From: Chitinivibrionales bacterium
GTDB taxonomy: Bacteria; Fibrobacterota; Chitinivibrionia; Chitinivibrionales; WJKA01
DNA: 64,000 bases
Reading direction: 5' to 3'
NCBI GenBank assembly: GCA_014728215.1
Contig: WJLZ01000185.1
Location: 62,001 to 126,000, forward strand
Shown piece by piece: positions 8,402 to 18,292 of this stretch; positions within the stretch are counted from its first letter, which is position 1, and each line of letters begins with the position of its first letter. The notes under the pieces are model-generated. The model made no database searches. It was not told the DNA's origin and saw nothing but the letters and a program-made list of their open reading frames with translations. The translations under genes were made by a program, and so were the position numbers.

Positions 8402-10233
8402 TGGTTGTATTCCTTACTCGAAGGGAAAATGGTCGATTCTCTCCCAGCCAGCATCTCGGCTTCACTGAGTTCACTGCGAATATCAAAGGATGGCATACGC
8501 GGTCCACGGGCCGACTGCAGTTTCTTTTCATAGAGGGAGCGAAAATTACGCAGGGAAGACAACACCGGGTTCGGTGAGGTCTGCCCGAGGCCACAACGGC
8601 TGGCCAGGCGAACGCTTTCGCATAACTCCTCGAGATACTTCAGGTCATCAGTAACACCCCTCCCCTTGCGTATGATATCGAGACGCTCCTTTAAAAGCAC
8701 ATTCCCGACCCGGCAGGGTGTGCAATAGCCACAGCTTTCATCGATGAAGAATTCCATGAATTTAGCCACCACCTGCAAAAGATCACGGCTCTGATCGAAA
8801 ACCATAACAGAACCACCGGTAGGAAGGTCCTGATAATCGATACTACGGCCAAAATCGCCGGAACCAACAAGCTCTCCTGCAGCTCCTCCCATCTGGACCG
8901 CGGCGGTATTTTTTGCGCCGCATAAATCAAGCATCTCTCCAAGAGTTTTTCCCCAGGGTATTTCGTACACCCCGGGCTGATCGCAGTCTCCGCAGATACT
9001 GAGCAGTTTGGTCCCCGTACTGTTGGTGCTTCCGATCGATGCAAACCATTCAGCGCCTTCCTGCATGATTGCCGTAACGCAACTGAATGTTTCGACATTA
9101 TTAACCACCGTTGGAAATCCCCGGTACCCGCTCTGGGTAGGAAACGGCGGACGGGTTTTAGGATCGCCCCGACGGCCTTCACAGGAACTGAGCAAAGAAG
9201 TTTCTTCTCCGCATATATAGGCACCTGCGCCTATTTGAATTCGTATATCGAAATGAAATCCCTTTTTGCCGGCCACATCCTCTCCTAAAAGACCGTCGTT
9301 ACGCCTTGCGGCAAGAATCTCTTCGAGATACCGATGAAGGTATTTATATTCGGCTCGCAAATAAAGGATACCTTCATGGGCACCAACAGCATAAGCGGCG
9401 ATAGTCATGCCGTCAAACAAGCCCTCGGGATACTCGGTCAGGAGGATCCGGTCTTTGAATGTTCCGGGTTCGCCCTCATCACCGTTGCAGATAATATACC
9501 GCCGTTTCTTTTTTATTTTGCGGGTGAAATCCCATTTCATCCCGGTTGGAAATCCCGCGCCTCCGCGGCCTCTGAGACGGGATTCTTTCATCGCCTTGAT
9601 TATATCATCGGGCGATTGCTGCAACGCCTTTCGTAAAGATGCCCCCGGCTCACGGTCGACCAGAAGGACCTTGTCCCGGAGCCGGATATTGTTTGTAACC
9701 ATCGCCTTTACCAGGGGATGACCATTGTTACCGTCGCCATACGTATCCACCAATTGCGCAGGATCTCTATGATGACGCAGGGCTCTTATTATCGACGGCA
9801 CCTTTTCTTTGGAAAGGTTGGTGACGATGGTATCGTTAATCAATACAGCCGGAGCCTGGTCGGACATACCGATCGAGGGCGTCCGATGAAGTGAGAACAT
9901 TCTGTCGGCGCTGGTTTCTCCGAGGCCGATACCAAGCATTTCCGTAAACCGCCTTGTTACTTCATCACCGCCCGACAGCTCATCGATAATATCATCGCAC
10001 AGACGGATTATTACTTCCCCTTGGGGAACAGTTGAAAAAAATGCGTAAAACGTGGCCGGACTTTCAACCAGCACACGGGGAACCGAAAGGCAGCGAGCAA
10101 TCTTATCGATCGCTTCGGGAGAAATGTATCCTTCCAACGATTGCACATCATGAAGAATATCCATCAAGCGAATCGGATCGTTATGGAAGGTACGGCATAT
10201 CGACTCAACGGTTTTTGCCTGAGTGTTATTCAT
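8398..10233 (-). CDS. hoxF: NAD-linked hydrogenase diaphorase subunit HoxF (NuoE-NuoF fusion)
   Basis: The 611-aa protein holds FMN and the NAD(H) site. The N-terminal NuoE-like domain (about 1-155) has lost its [2Fe-2S] ligands: only one Cys is visible in the cluster region, and HRTPSIGMSDQ replaces the usual Cys-containing loop. The NuoF part has GRGGAGFPTGMKW (FMN), CNGDEGEPGTFKDR, GAGAYICGEETSL (NAD) and the [4Fe-4S] motif ESCGYCTPCR plus a distal Cys in SRCGLGQ. No separate hoxE is present, so this resembles Ralstonia-type HoxF rather than the cyanobacterial hoxEF pair. It starts 41 bases after the ferritin-like gene. Confidence 0.95.
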   Translation of the reverse strand: MNNTQAKTVESICRTFHNDPIRLMDILHDVQSLEGYISPEAIDKIARCLSVPRVLVESPATFYAFFSTVPQGEVIIRLCDDIIDELSGGDEVTRRFTEMLGIGLGETSADRMFSLHRTPSIGMSDQAPAVLINDTIVTNLSKEKVPSIIRALRHHRDPAQLVDTYGDGNNGHPLVKAMVTNNIRLRDKVLLVDREPGASLRKALQQSPDDIIKAMKESRLRGRGGAGFPTGMKWDFTRKIKKKRRYIICNGDEGEPGTFKDRILLTEYPEGLFDGMTIAAYAVGAHEGILYLRAEYKYLHRYLEEILAARRNDGLLGEDVAGKKGFHFDIRIQIGAGAYICGEETSLLSSCEGRRGDPKTRPPFPTQSGYRGFPTVVNNVETFSCVTAIMQEGAEWFASIGSTNSTGTKLLSICGDCDQPGVYEIPWGKTLGEMLDLCGAKNTAAVQMGGAAGELVGSGDFGRSIDYQDLPTGGSVMVFDQSRDLLQVVAKFMEFFIDESCGYCTPCRVGNVLLKERLDIIRKGRGVTDDLKYLEELCESVRLASRCGLGQTSPNPVLSSLRNFRSLYEKKLQSARGPRMPSFDIRSELSEAEMLAGRESTIFPSSKEYNQ

Positions 10234-10274
10234 ATAGTGGGGGCCTTTATAGTGAAGATACCAGAGAAATCATT

Positions 10275-10769
10275 TTACTTCATCGCTTTCAGATTCTTTT
10301 GAAGAATACCTGCGTGCCGCATTTCTTCACGGATAATCGTTTCAACTTTTGTTCGCCCCTGTCCTTCGGGCACATAATCTTTAAGAAATGTGTAAAAATA
10401 GACAGTCTCCTTCTCCGCATTCAGGGCGATCTGCAGAATATCTTTGGCATTTTCTGGTGTTTTTATGCCAAAACGTTCGGCGATTTTGCTTTCCCATGCG
10501 TGAAGGTCCTGCATGCCTTCAAGATAATAAAACATCTCATTACCCGGATCCAGGGGCTGTACTTTCTTCTCATCTTCCGAAAGCCCTTCCCGCAATTCTC
10601 TGAATATCCGGCTATGCTCTTTTTCCATATCACTCAAATACCCAAACAGCCCCTGCATTTCTTCATTTTCAACATTTTCGGCTGCACTGCGATAAAATGC
10701 ACAGGCCTTGTTCTCAACTTCAATGGCCCTCCCTAATACATCATCGGCGCTGAATGTCATTACCGGCAT
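10275..10769 (-). CDS. Ferritin-like (rubrerythrin-type) diiron protein
   Basis: The 164-aa four-helix protein has two half-motifs of a diiron site: a Glu pair with MEKEH in the first pair of helices (VENKACAFY then DMEKEHSRIF) and NAEKETVYFY with REEMRHAGIL in the second. No rubredoxin-like CxxC tail is present, so it is an erythrin/ferritin-like domain only, probably removing peroxide or storing iron. The ATG used here has AAAGGA upstream; a start 105 bases earlier is open but would place the candidate promoter inside the gene. It leads the hydrogenase operon, which suggests oxidative protection of the O2-sensitive enzyme (inference). Confidence 0.85.
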   Translation of the reverse strand: MPVMTFSADDVLGRAIEVENKACAFYRSAAENVENEEMQGLFGYLSDMEKEHSRIFRELREGLSEDEKKVQPLDPGNEMFYYLEGMQDLHAWESKIAERFGIKTPENAKDILQIALNAEKETVYFYTFLKDYVPEGQGRTKVETIIREEMRHAGILQKNLKAMK

Positions 10770-10823
10770 AATCACATTTCCTTTATACGTTGTTATAACT
10801 CCCGTAGTATCACGGAAAATAAC

Positions 10824-10837
10824 GCAAACACCATACC
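10824..10837 (-). promoter_or_regulatory. Possible sigma-54 promoter for ferritin-like/hox operon
   Basis: Minus strand CTGGTATGGTGTTTGCGTT has GG and GC at the right spacing, TGGTA for TGGCA, and a good TTTGC. It is weaker than the others. It would give a leader of about 40 bases before the ATG at 10769. Confidence 0.45.
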
Positions 10838-10969
10838 AGCCCGGAACTGCCGTTACCGCATCCCCTTCTCTCAAGATTGAATTAAAATTTTCCAGAAAAT
10901 GAGAAGCCTTTTGTCAAAAATGAGAATTCATACTCCATAAGCCCATCATGCCCTGAGCAAACCTCAATT

Positions 10970-10983
10970 GGCGTGGTATTTGC
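10970..10983 (+). promoter_or_regulatory. Sigma-54 type promoter for PRC-barrel/N-ATPase operon
   Basis: TTGGCGTGGTATTTGCTA has one deviation from TGGCA and a perfect TTGCT. It is divergent from the candidate promoter of the hydrogenase operon and about 90 bases before the PRC-barrel ATG. Confidence 0.55.
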
Positions 10984-11074
10984 TATTTCTTCTACCACAA
11001 TGATTTTTCAAATGTCGAATTTCGAGTTTAAAATTCATTACCATATTGTTTCGAGTTTACCCGAGGGAGGTTCT

Positions 11075-11791
11075 ATGTTACTCAGTACCAACCACATTCT
11101 GTCCCTGTTGGTTAATGCCAAAGACGGCGGTATAGGCCGGGCTATTGATTGCTATTTTAACGATCAGACCTGGAAATATGATTACCTGGTGGTAGATACC
11201 GGCACGTTGATTTCAGGACGGAAAGTTTTAATCGCTCCGCAGGACATAACCGGCGTAGAAGTAATCGCCGTTACGGTGAATTTAACAAAAGATAAAATCA
11301 AGCAGAGTCCCGATATTTCCCACGCCCTCCCGATCTCCCGTCAACACGAACACGATCTGAGATTTTACTATGGATGGCCGGTTGAAGAAAACCTGGAAAA
11401 GAAAGACAAAACCGAGGTCTCCGAAGAAGAGTCTCATCTGCGGAGTTATAACGAACTCCATGGATATCATATTCAAGCCGAAGACGGCGAGATCGGTCAT
11501 TGTGATGATTGTATTGTAGATGATGAACTCTGGCGTGCACGCTACGTTGTGGTTGATACGGCAAACTGGCGCCCGGCAAAAAAGGTACTCATTTCCACCG
11601 AATGGATCGACAATATTGACTGGAAGAATAAGAAAATATGTATTGACCTTACTCGGGAACAGATCAAAGACAGTCCGGAATACAAACCTGATGAGCCGAT
11701 AAACCGGGTGTATGAAAAAAGATTGTACGACTATTACGGAAGACCCAAATACTGGGAGAATGTACCTGAACGGCATGGGGTAAATGAATAA
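11075..11791 (+). CDS. Protein with two PRC-barrel domains
   Basis: The 238-aa soluble protein has two copies of a PRC-barrel-like unit (about residues 5-75 and 130-205), each with the pattern of a D/E-x-G-x-IG turn, then YLVVDTG or YVVVDTAN and a KVLI strand. PRC-barrels mediate protein-protein contacts in photosynthetic reaction centre H subunits, RimM and many stress proteins. The ATG used has GGAGG six bases upstream; an upstream open stretch to 10973 lacks such a site and would overlap the promoter. It is 49 bases ahead of a small membrane protein and the N-ATPase genes, and probably heads that operon. Confidence 0.85.
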   Translation: MLLSTNHILSLLVNAKDGGIGRAIDCYFNDQTWKYDYLVVDTGTLISGRKVLIAPQDITGVEVIAVTVNLTKDKIKQSPDISHALPISRQHEHDLRFYYGWPVEENLEKKDKTEVSEEESHLRSYNELHGYHIQAEDGEIGHCDDCIVDDELWRARYVVVDTANWRPAKKVLISTEWIDNIDWKNKKICIDLTREQIKDSPEYKPDEPINRVYEKRLYDYYGRPKYWENVPERHGVNE

Positions 11792-11840
11792 TTATCGAAC
11801 TAAATATTTATGTGATATCGGGATATAGAGGAGCTGGCGA

Positions 11841-12242
11841 ATGATTCTACTCGAAATGTTGACAGCCCTTTTCTTTGCAGCCTTCTTTACTGCACTTTTC
11901 AGCTTTGCTTTTCGTCTTGGCCCGGGAAGAGAGATGTTATTTCTTTTTATCATCATTTTTCTTCTCACCTGGGCTGGCGGGCTCTGGCTGACACCATTCG
12001 GGCCCTATATATGGGGAGTCCAGATATTTCCATTTCTCTTTTTTGCGCTGATGGTTGCCTTGCTTATCGGCGCCTTTTCCCGTCCATGGTTCCGGCCACG
12101 TACGAAGCGGGAAGCGACCCAGGAGGCGGAAATCCGCCGGGAAGAACGCATTATTGTTAATGGGATGATCTGGGTTTTTATTGCTTTCCTGATATTTGCG
12201 ATTATCGTGCGCTACCTTTTCCCGCTCAGGGTTATGTCATAG
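11841..12242 (+). CDS. Small membrane protein ahead of N-ATPase
   Basis: It is 133 aa with four predicted membrane segments (about residues 3-25, 31-52, 57-80 and 108-128) and a charged cytoplasmic loop KREATQEAEIRREER between the third and fourth. I do not recognise a family. GAGGAG sits upstream of the ATG. It lies 12 bases before atpD, so it is almost certainly co-transcribed with the ATPase; an assembly or accessory role is possible but not shown by the sequence. Confidence 0.7.
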   Translation: MILLEMLTALFFAAFFTALFSFAFRLGPGREMLFLFIIIFLLTWAGGLWLTPFGPYIWGVQIFPFLFFALMVALLIGAFSRPWFRPRTKREATQEAEIRREERIIVNGMIWVFIAFLIFAIIVRYLFPLRVMS

Positions 12243-14019
<1,777 letters not shown>

Positions 14020-14023
<4 letters not shown>

Positions 14024-14406
14024 ACAGGGAAAATGCGAAAATGCCCCGGCACAGAAAAACCGGCGCTTCGGATACCGATCCTTTGAAAGCGCCCGAAGAC
14101 AAGTCGATGCGCGAACGATTCAGAGAGAAGATCGCTCGAAGTGAAAAAAGCCGGCTCCGGGCGCGCAAAAGAGGAAAAAATTCCCTCTGGTTTGGTTTCG
14201 GCTATTTCGGAGTTGTCGGATGGCTGGTGATGATTCCTATCATAATCTGTCTTGCAATTGGAATATGGCTCGATACTCAAACGGAAGGAACCATATCCTG
14301 GACTCTGACCTTCTTTTTTATCGGGCTGGCAATCGGTCTGGCGAATGCCTGGCTATGGATCAGCAGACAACGTAAAGATATCGAAGAAGAAAGGAAAGAA
14401 CAATGA
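14020..14406 (+). CDS. atpQ: N-type ATPase accessory membrane protein AtpQ
   Basis: The 128-aa protein has a basic N-terminal half, then two membrane helices (about residues 64-86 and 93-112) with a short loop, in the AtpI/AtpZ style seen in N-ATPase operons. AtpI-like proteins help assemble the c-ring or supply Mg2+; the N-ATPase version is unproven. A second in-frame ATG at codon 8 is possible. It overlaps atpC and atpR by four bases each. Confidence 0.85.
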
Positions 14407-14693
14407 TTCCACATTTTCTTTTTCTAGCAATCGTTCCCATGATAGGTGGTGTAATACTCGGCGGTGTTTATTTCTACATGATGTGGTTGAATGTTAATGC
14501 GATATCACATGCAAAACATCCGCGCCTCGCTCTCGCAGCAGGAAGCATCAGCCGGTTACTTATGGCGTGCGGTGCCTTTTTCTTTATTTTGCAATGGGCA
14601 AAATGGTATTCCCTTATCGCAGCGCTTATCGGTTTCATTATGGCAAGATACGGTGCAGTCAGTTTTGCTAAAAAGGAAAGTAAATATCTGTAA
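14403..14693 (+). CDS. atpR: N-type ATPase membrane protein AtpR
   Basis: The 96-aa protein has three hydrophobic helices and is specific to N-ATPase operons at this position between AtpQ and subunit a. Conserved features seen are the Gly-rich first helix MIGGVILGGVYFYMMW and an Arg in SISRLLMACGAFFF. It is thought to sit near the c-ring during assembly; the function is inferred from operon position. It ends two bases before atpB. Confidence 0.88.
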   Translation: MIPHFLFLAIVPMIGGVILGGVYFYMMWLNVNAISHAKHPRLALAAGSISRLLMACGAFFFILQWAKWYSLIAALIGFIMARYGAVSFAKKESKYL

Positions 14694-14695
14694 TT

Positions 14696-15415
14696 ATGGA
14701 AACTATCAATATTACCCCCGATACCATTACGATGTTCAAGATCGGCTCCTGGCCTGTCAGTGCGACAATTTTTTACACCTGGGTGATCATGGCGCTGCTT
14801 ATTTTCGGATCGCTGATTATCACCTCGAGATTATCGACCGGAAAGAATATTTCACGATGGCAACATATGCTTGAGGTGATTGTTAAAATTATCCGGGATC
14901 AGATACATGATATTACCCAGCAAAAACCCGAGAAATATCTGCCCTTTTTAGGAACATTGTTTCTCTTTATTTCGCTGTCGAATTTTTTGATTTTTATTCC
15001 CGGTTATTATCCGCCTACAGGATCGTTGAATACCACCGCAGCACTGGCCTTGTGTGTTTTTGTTGCCGTTCCGGCATACGGCATAGCCGAATCCGGTCTT
15101 CTGCAATATCTGAAACATTACATCGAGCCGGTCGTTTTCATGCTGCCTTTCAATATCATCTCCGAACTGTCACGGACTCTCGCTCTTGCTGTCCGTTTGT
15201 TCGGAAACGTAATGAGCGGCATGCTTATCGGCGCAATTCTTATTTCGATTGTTCCCTTTTTCCTTCCCGCTGTCATGAATCTGTTCAGCCTTCTGATTGG
15301 TCAGATTCATGCCTATATATTTGCCGTACTGGCAGCAGTATACATTGCATCGGGAACACGGGTACAGAAGAAGACAACGCAAAAAGGTAAAGGTGAACGC
15401 AAGGAAAATGAATAG
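14696..15415 (+). CDS. atpB: N-type ATPase Fo subunit a
   Basis: The 239-aa stator channel subunit has five to six membrane helices. The essential arginine is Arg167 in ELSRTLALAVRLFGNVMSG, facing the c-ring carboxylates. FNIISEL before it and the final HAYIFAVLAAVYI helix are typical. It is followed by an unusually long gap of 188 bases before atpE, which contains a hairpin. Confidence 0.95.
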   Translation: METINITPDTITMFKIGSWPVSATIFYTWVIMALLIFGSLIITSRLSTGKNISRWQHMLEVIVKIIRDQIHDITQQKPEKYLPFLGTLFLFISLSNFLIFIPGYYPPTGSLNTTAALALCVFVAVPAYGIAESGLLQYLKHYIEPVVFMLPFNIISELSRTLALAVRLFGNVMSGMLIGAILISIVPFFLPAVMNLFSLLIGQIHAYIFAVLAAVYIASGTRVQKKTTQKGKGERKENE

Positions 15416-15440
15416 ATTTTTCTGGTATCACCTGATTACC

Positions 15441-15463
15441 GCCATGGCCTGGAAAGCCACGGC
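15441..15463 (+). other. Hairpin between atpB and atpE
   Basis: GCCATGGC and GCCACGGC flank a 7-base loop (CTGGAAA) and can form a stem with one mismatch. It lies in the only large gap of an otherwise tightly packed operon, just upstream of the gene whose product is needed in many copies. It could be an RNA processing or stability element (inference). Confidence 0.4.
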
Positions 15464-15603
15464 ACATAAGGTTGAGTTGAGCACTATAGGTGCGGGAGCG
15501 TTTTTTTGCAGAATAATGAATATATAAATAGAAATAAGCAAAATCAATGTGGCATGGGTATCCAGACCATGCCTTCATAACCCTGCGAAAGGAGCTGAAA
15601 ATT

Positions 15604-15882
15604 ATGGATTCTGTTTCTATTGTTGCAGCATGTTCGATATTGAGCGCCGGTCTGGCGATGGGCCTTGGCGCTATCGGACCTGCTATTGGTGAAGGTCTCG
15701 GACTGGCCCGCGCCCTGGCGGCCATTGCACAACAACCCGATGAATCAAACACGATTGTCAGAACGCTGTTCGTCGGAATGGCAATGGTGGAATCAACCGC
15801 CATCTACTGTCTGGTGGTCGCTATCATCATTTTGTTTGCCAATCCATTCTGGAACTATGTTATCCAGCAGGCAGGAGGATAA
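15604..15882 (+). CDS. atpE: N-type ATPase Fo subunit c
   Basis: The 92-aa hairpin of two membrane helices forms the rotor ring. The ion site is in helix 2, MVESTAIYCLV, with Glu63, Ser64, Thr65 and Tyr68 matching the Na+-binding pattern of Ilyobacter c. The helix 1 position that is Gln in Ilyobacter is Glu30 here (GPAIGEGLG), giving two carboxylates per site, as known in some N-type rings. AAAGGAG lies ten bases before the chosen ATG; longer in-frame starts upstream lack this. Confidence 0.95.
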   Translation: MDSVSIVAACSILSAGLAMGLGAIGPAIGEGLGLARALAAIAQQPDESNTIVRTLFVGMAMVESTAIYCLVVAIIILFANPFWNYVIQQAGG

Positions 15883-15885
15883 AAA

Positions 15886-16701
15886 ATGGAAATTGATATC
15901 GTTACGATTGTTGCGCAGATAATCAATTTTCTCATTCTTGCAGCAGTTCTCTATTTTGTCCTCTTTCGTCGTATCGTAAAGGCCATGAAAACCAGAGAAG
16001 AAAAAATCAACCAGCAAATCGATGAGTCTCGAAGAAAAAACCAAGAGGCAGAAAAGCTTAAACAGGAATATGAGACAAAAATGAAGGAATTTGAGAAAAA
16101 ACAATCGGATTTATTGACATCCGCAAAAGAGGATGCCTCCAAAAAAGGTGAGGAAATGACACAAAAGGCCCGTGAAGAAGCCGAACGTCAGAAAAAGCAA
16201 TGGATACAGGACTTTCAGAGTGAATGGGAACAGTCGCTGGACCAGGTAACCGGGCAAGCACGGGAAATGCTGTTTGAACTCAGCGCAAAGATGGTGACCG
16301 CCCTTGGCGGTGAAGACATGCAGAAGGGAGTTATGCATGCTTTTGTAAACCGTATGACACAGAGTAAAGATACAACGGTCAAAGAATTTTTAGAATCAGC
16401 CGATGGCCCAATTAACATTGTGTCCTCCCATCCATTATCGAAAAAAGAAAAATCCGAAATTGAAGAAGCCATTCGAGCGATCACCGAAAACAAACCATCA
16501 CTCTCATTTACCACCGATGAACATATAAAGCTCGGTATTGAAATACGCAGTGACGGCAAAAAAATCGGATGGAGTATCGACGAATATATTCGTGAATTTC
16601 AGGAACACTTGAGTGGTTCGGTAAGCCGGACCGGTGGCAACGAAAATATCAATGAGGAAACAGAGAATGACACCACGATCGCCAGTCACGACAGAACCTG
16701 A
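15886..16701 (+). CDS. atpF: N-type ATPase Fo subunit b with delta-like C-terminus
   Basis: The 271-aa stator subunit is about 100 residues longer than a usual b. One N-terminal membrane helix (about 5-27) is followed by a long charged coiled coil (about 35-145). The C-terminal part, with SSHPLSKKEKSEIEEAI and GIEIRSDGKKIGWSI, resembles the end of subunit delta. No atpH is present, and N-ATPases are known to do without a separate delta, so this fused tail probably takes its place on top of F1. It overlaps atpA by 35 bases. Confidence 0.92.
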   Translation: MEIDIVTIVAQIINFLILAAVLYFVLFRRIVKAMKTREEKINQQIDESRRKNQEAEKLKQEYETKMKEFEKKQSDLLTSAKEDASKKGEEMTQKAREEAERQKKQWIQDFQSEWEQSLDQVTGQAREMLFELSAKMVTALGGEDMQKGVMHAFVNRMTQSKDTTVKEFLESADGPINIVSSHPLSKKEKSEIEEAIRAITENKPSLSFTTDEHIKLGIEIRSDGKKIGWSIDEYIREFQEHLSGSVSRTGGNENINEETENDTTIASHDRT

Positions 16702-18274
16702 GGGTACTGCAGCACCGGAAAAGACAATCGACCGATTAACATCGTCGATGCAGAATATCACCGGAAGCCTTTCGGACTTTTCTTTTGTGCCGAAAGCCCG
16801 GGAGTATGGACAAATTGAATCGATAAGCGCGGGTATTGCACGTTTGTCGGGTCTTCCAGGCATTCAGCATCAGGAACTGGTCGAATTTGAATCCGGTATT
16901 ACCGGTATGGCCTTCAATCTCGACGCGGAGGGAGTATCGGTTGTTATTCTCGATAAAGGCACGGCAGTCCGTGCCGGGGAGTATGCCTACGGCACCGGGC
17001 GGACAGTTGATATCGGCGTAGGAAATGGTGTTATATCCCGGGTTATGGATCCCATCGGAAGGCCCCGTGATACGAAAGGAGCAATCCGCACAAGTAAACG
17101 GCGACCGGTCGAAAAAATAGCACCGCCGATCATGGACCGGAGTCCGGTTACGGTTCCCGTGCAAACCGGAATCCAGGTTGTCGATGCACTCATTCCTGTG
17201 GGACGGGGGCAGCGCGAACTGATTCTGGGAGACCGCCAAACCGGTAAAACTGCAATTGCTCTGGACACAATTATCAACCAGAAAAACAAAGACATGATCT
17301 GCATTTATTGCGCAATCGGGCAACGGTTGTCTGCCATAGCCCGGATTATACGCGATTTACAGGATTATGGCGCCTTTGAGTATACCACAGTCGTTGCGGT
17401 TACCGAAGAAGATGCTCCCGGTTTGCGTTTTCTGGCGCCCTATGCGGCAACCGCAATCGGGGAACATTTCATGGAACAGGGCAAAGATGCACTGGTTGTC
17501 TATGACGACCTTACCAAACATGCGCGGGCATACCGGGAGATATCGCTCCTTCTCCGCCGCCCCCCTGCACGGGAAGCCTATCCGGGTGATATCTTTTATA
17601 TCCATTCCCGTCTGCTTGAACGGGCAACCCACCTGCGTGAGGATGCCGGCGGAGGATCACTCACCGCCTTACCGATTGTCGAAACGCAAGCCCAGAATGT
17701 CTCGGCCTATATACCGACAAATCTTATCTCGATTACTGATGGACAGATATATGTTAATCCATCAATGTTTCAGCAGGGAGTATTACCCGCCGTTGATGTT
17801 GGAAAGTCTGTTTCCCGGGTGGGTGGCAAAACTCAGCTTCCCGCCTATCGGGCCGTCGCCTCAGACCTGCGACTCCAATATTCACAGTTCGAAGAACTGG
17901 AAGCATTTTCCCGGTTCGGCACCAGGCTCGATGAAGAGACCAAAAAGGCGCTTGAACGGGGTAGACGCGTAAGAGAAATTTTCAAGCAGTCACAGTATGA
18001 TCCGGTCCCTGTTGTCGAACAGATAGCGGTGCTCCTCTCAACCTCCGAAGGTGTGTTCGATCCGGTACCTCTGGACAAAGTCGGTGATGCCAAAAAGCGT
18101 ATAAGGGAGATTGCCCGGGAAAAATTCGATGACCTTTCCGGAAAAATCACAAGCGGAGAAAAACTCAGTGATGATGATAAAAAGCGTATTCTTGAAGAAG
18201 CGCGCAAAGCGACCGGGGATTTCATAGAAGATACCAAAGAAGAAGAAAACGATGAAAACGAAGGGGAATCATGA
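16667..18274 (+). CDS. atpA: N-type ATPase F1 subunit alpha
   Basis: The 535-aa regulatory F1 subunit has P-loop GDRQTGKT (188-195), IYCAIGQR, VYDDLTKHA and the alpha signature region PAVDVGKSVSRVGG. An extra acidic C-terminal tail of about 25 residues follows the normal end. The ATG chosen has GAGGAA seven bases upstream inside the end of atpF; an earlier ATG 33 bases upstream lacks a site. The active Arg finger region SRVGG is present. Confidence 0.96.
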   Translation: MTPRSPVTTEPEGTAAPEKTIDRLTSSMQNITGSLSDFSFVPKAREYGQIESISAGIARLSGLPGIQHQELVEFESGITGMAFNLDAEGVSVVILDKGTAVRAGEYAYGTGRTVDIGVGNGVISRVMDPIGRPRDTKGAIRTSKRRPVEKIAPPIMDRSPVTVPVQTGIQVVDALIPVGRGQRELILGDRQTGKTAIALDTIINQKNKDMICIYCAIGQRLSAIARIIRDLQDYGAFEYTTVVAVTEEDAPGLRFLAPYAATAIGEHFMEQGKDALVVYDDLTKHARAYREISLLLRRPPAREAYPGDIFYIHSRLLERATHLREDAGGGSLTALPIVETQAQNVSAYIPTNLISITDGQIYVNPSMFQQGVLPAVDVGKSVSRVGGKTQLPAYRAVASDLRLQYSQFEELEAFSRFGTRLDEETKKALERGRRVREIFKQSQYDPVPVVEQIAVLLSTSEGVFDPVPLDKVGDAKKRIREIAREKFDDLSGKITSGEKLSDDDKKRILEEARKATGDFIEDTKEEENDENEGES

Positions 18275-18292
18275 ATATCGGAATTTTAATAT

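Noticed and set aside
10999-11045. Repeated ATTTCGA-like heptamers here and at 20160-20187 as a mobile repeat
   Set aside because: They are short, AT-rich and poorly matched; low-complexity sequence explains them.
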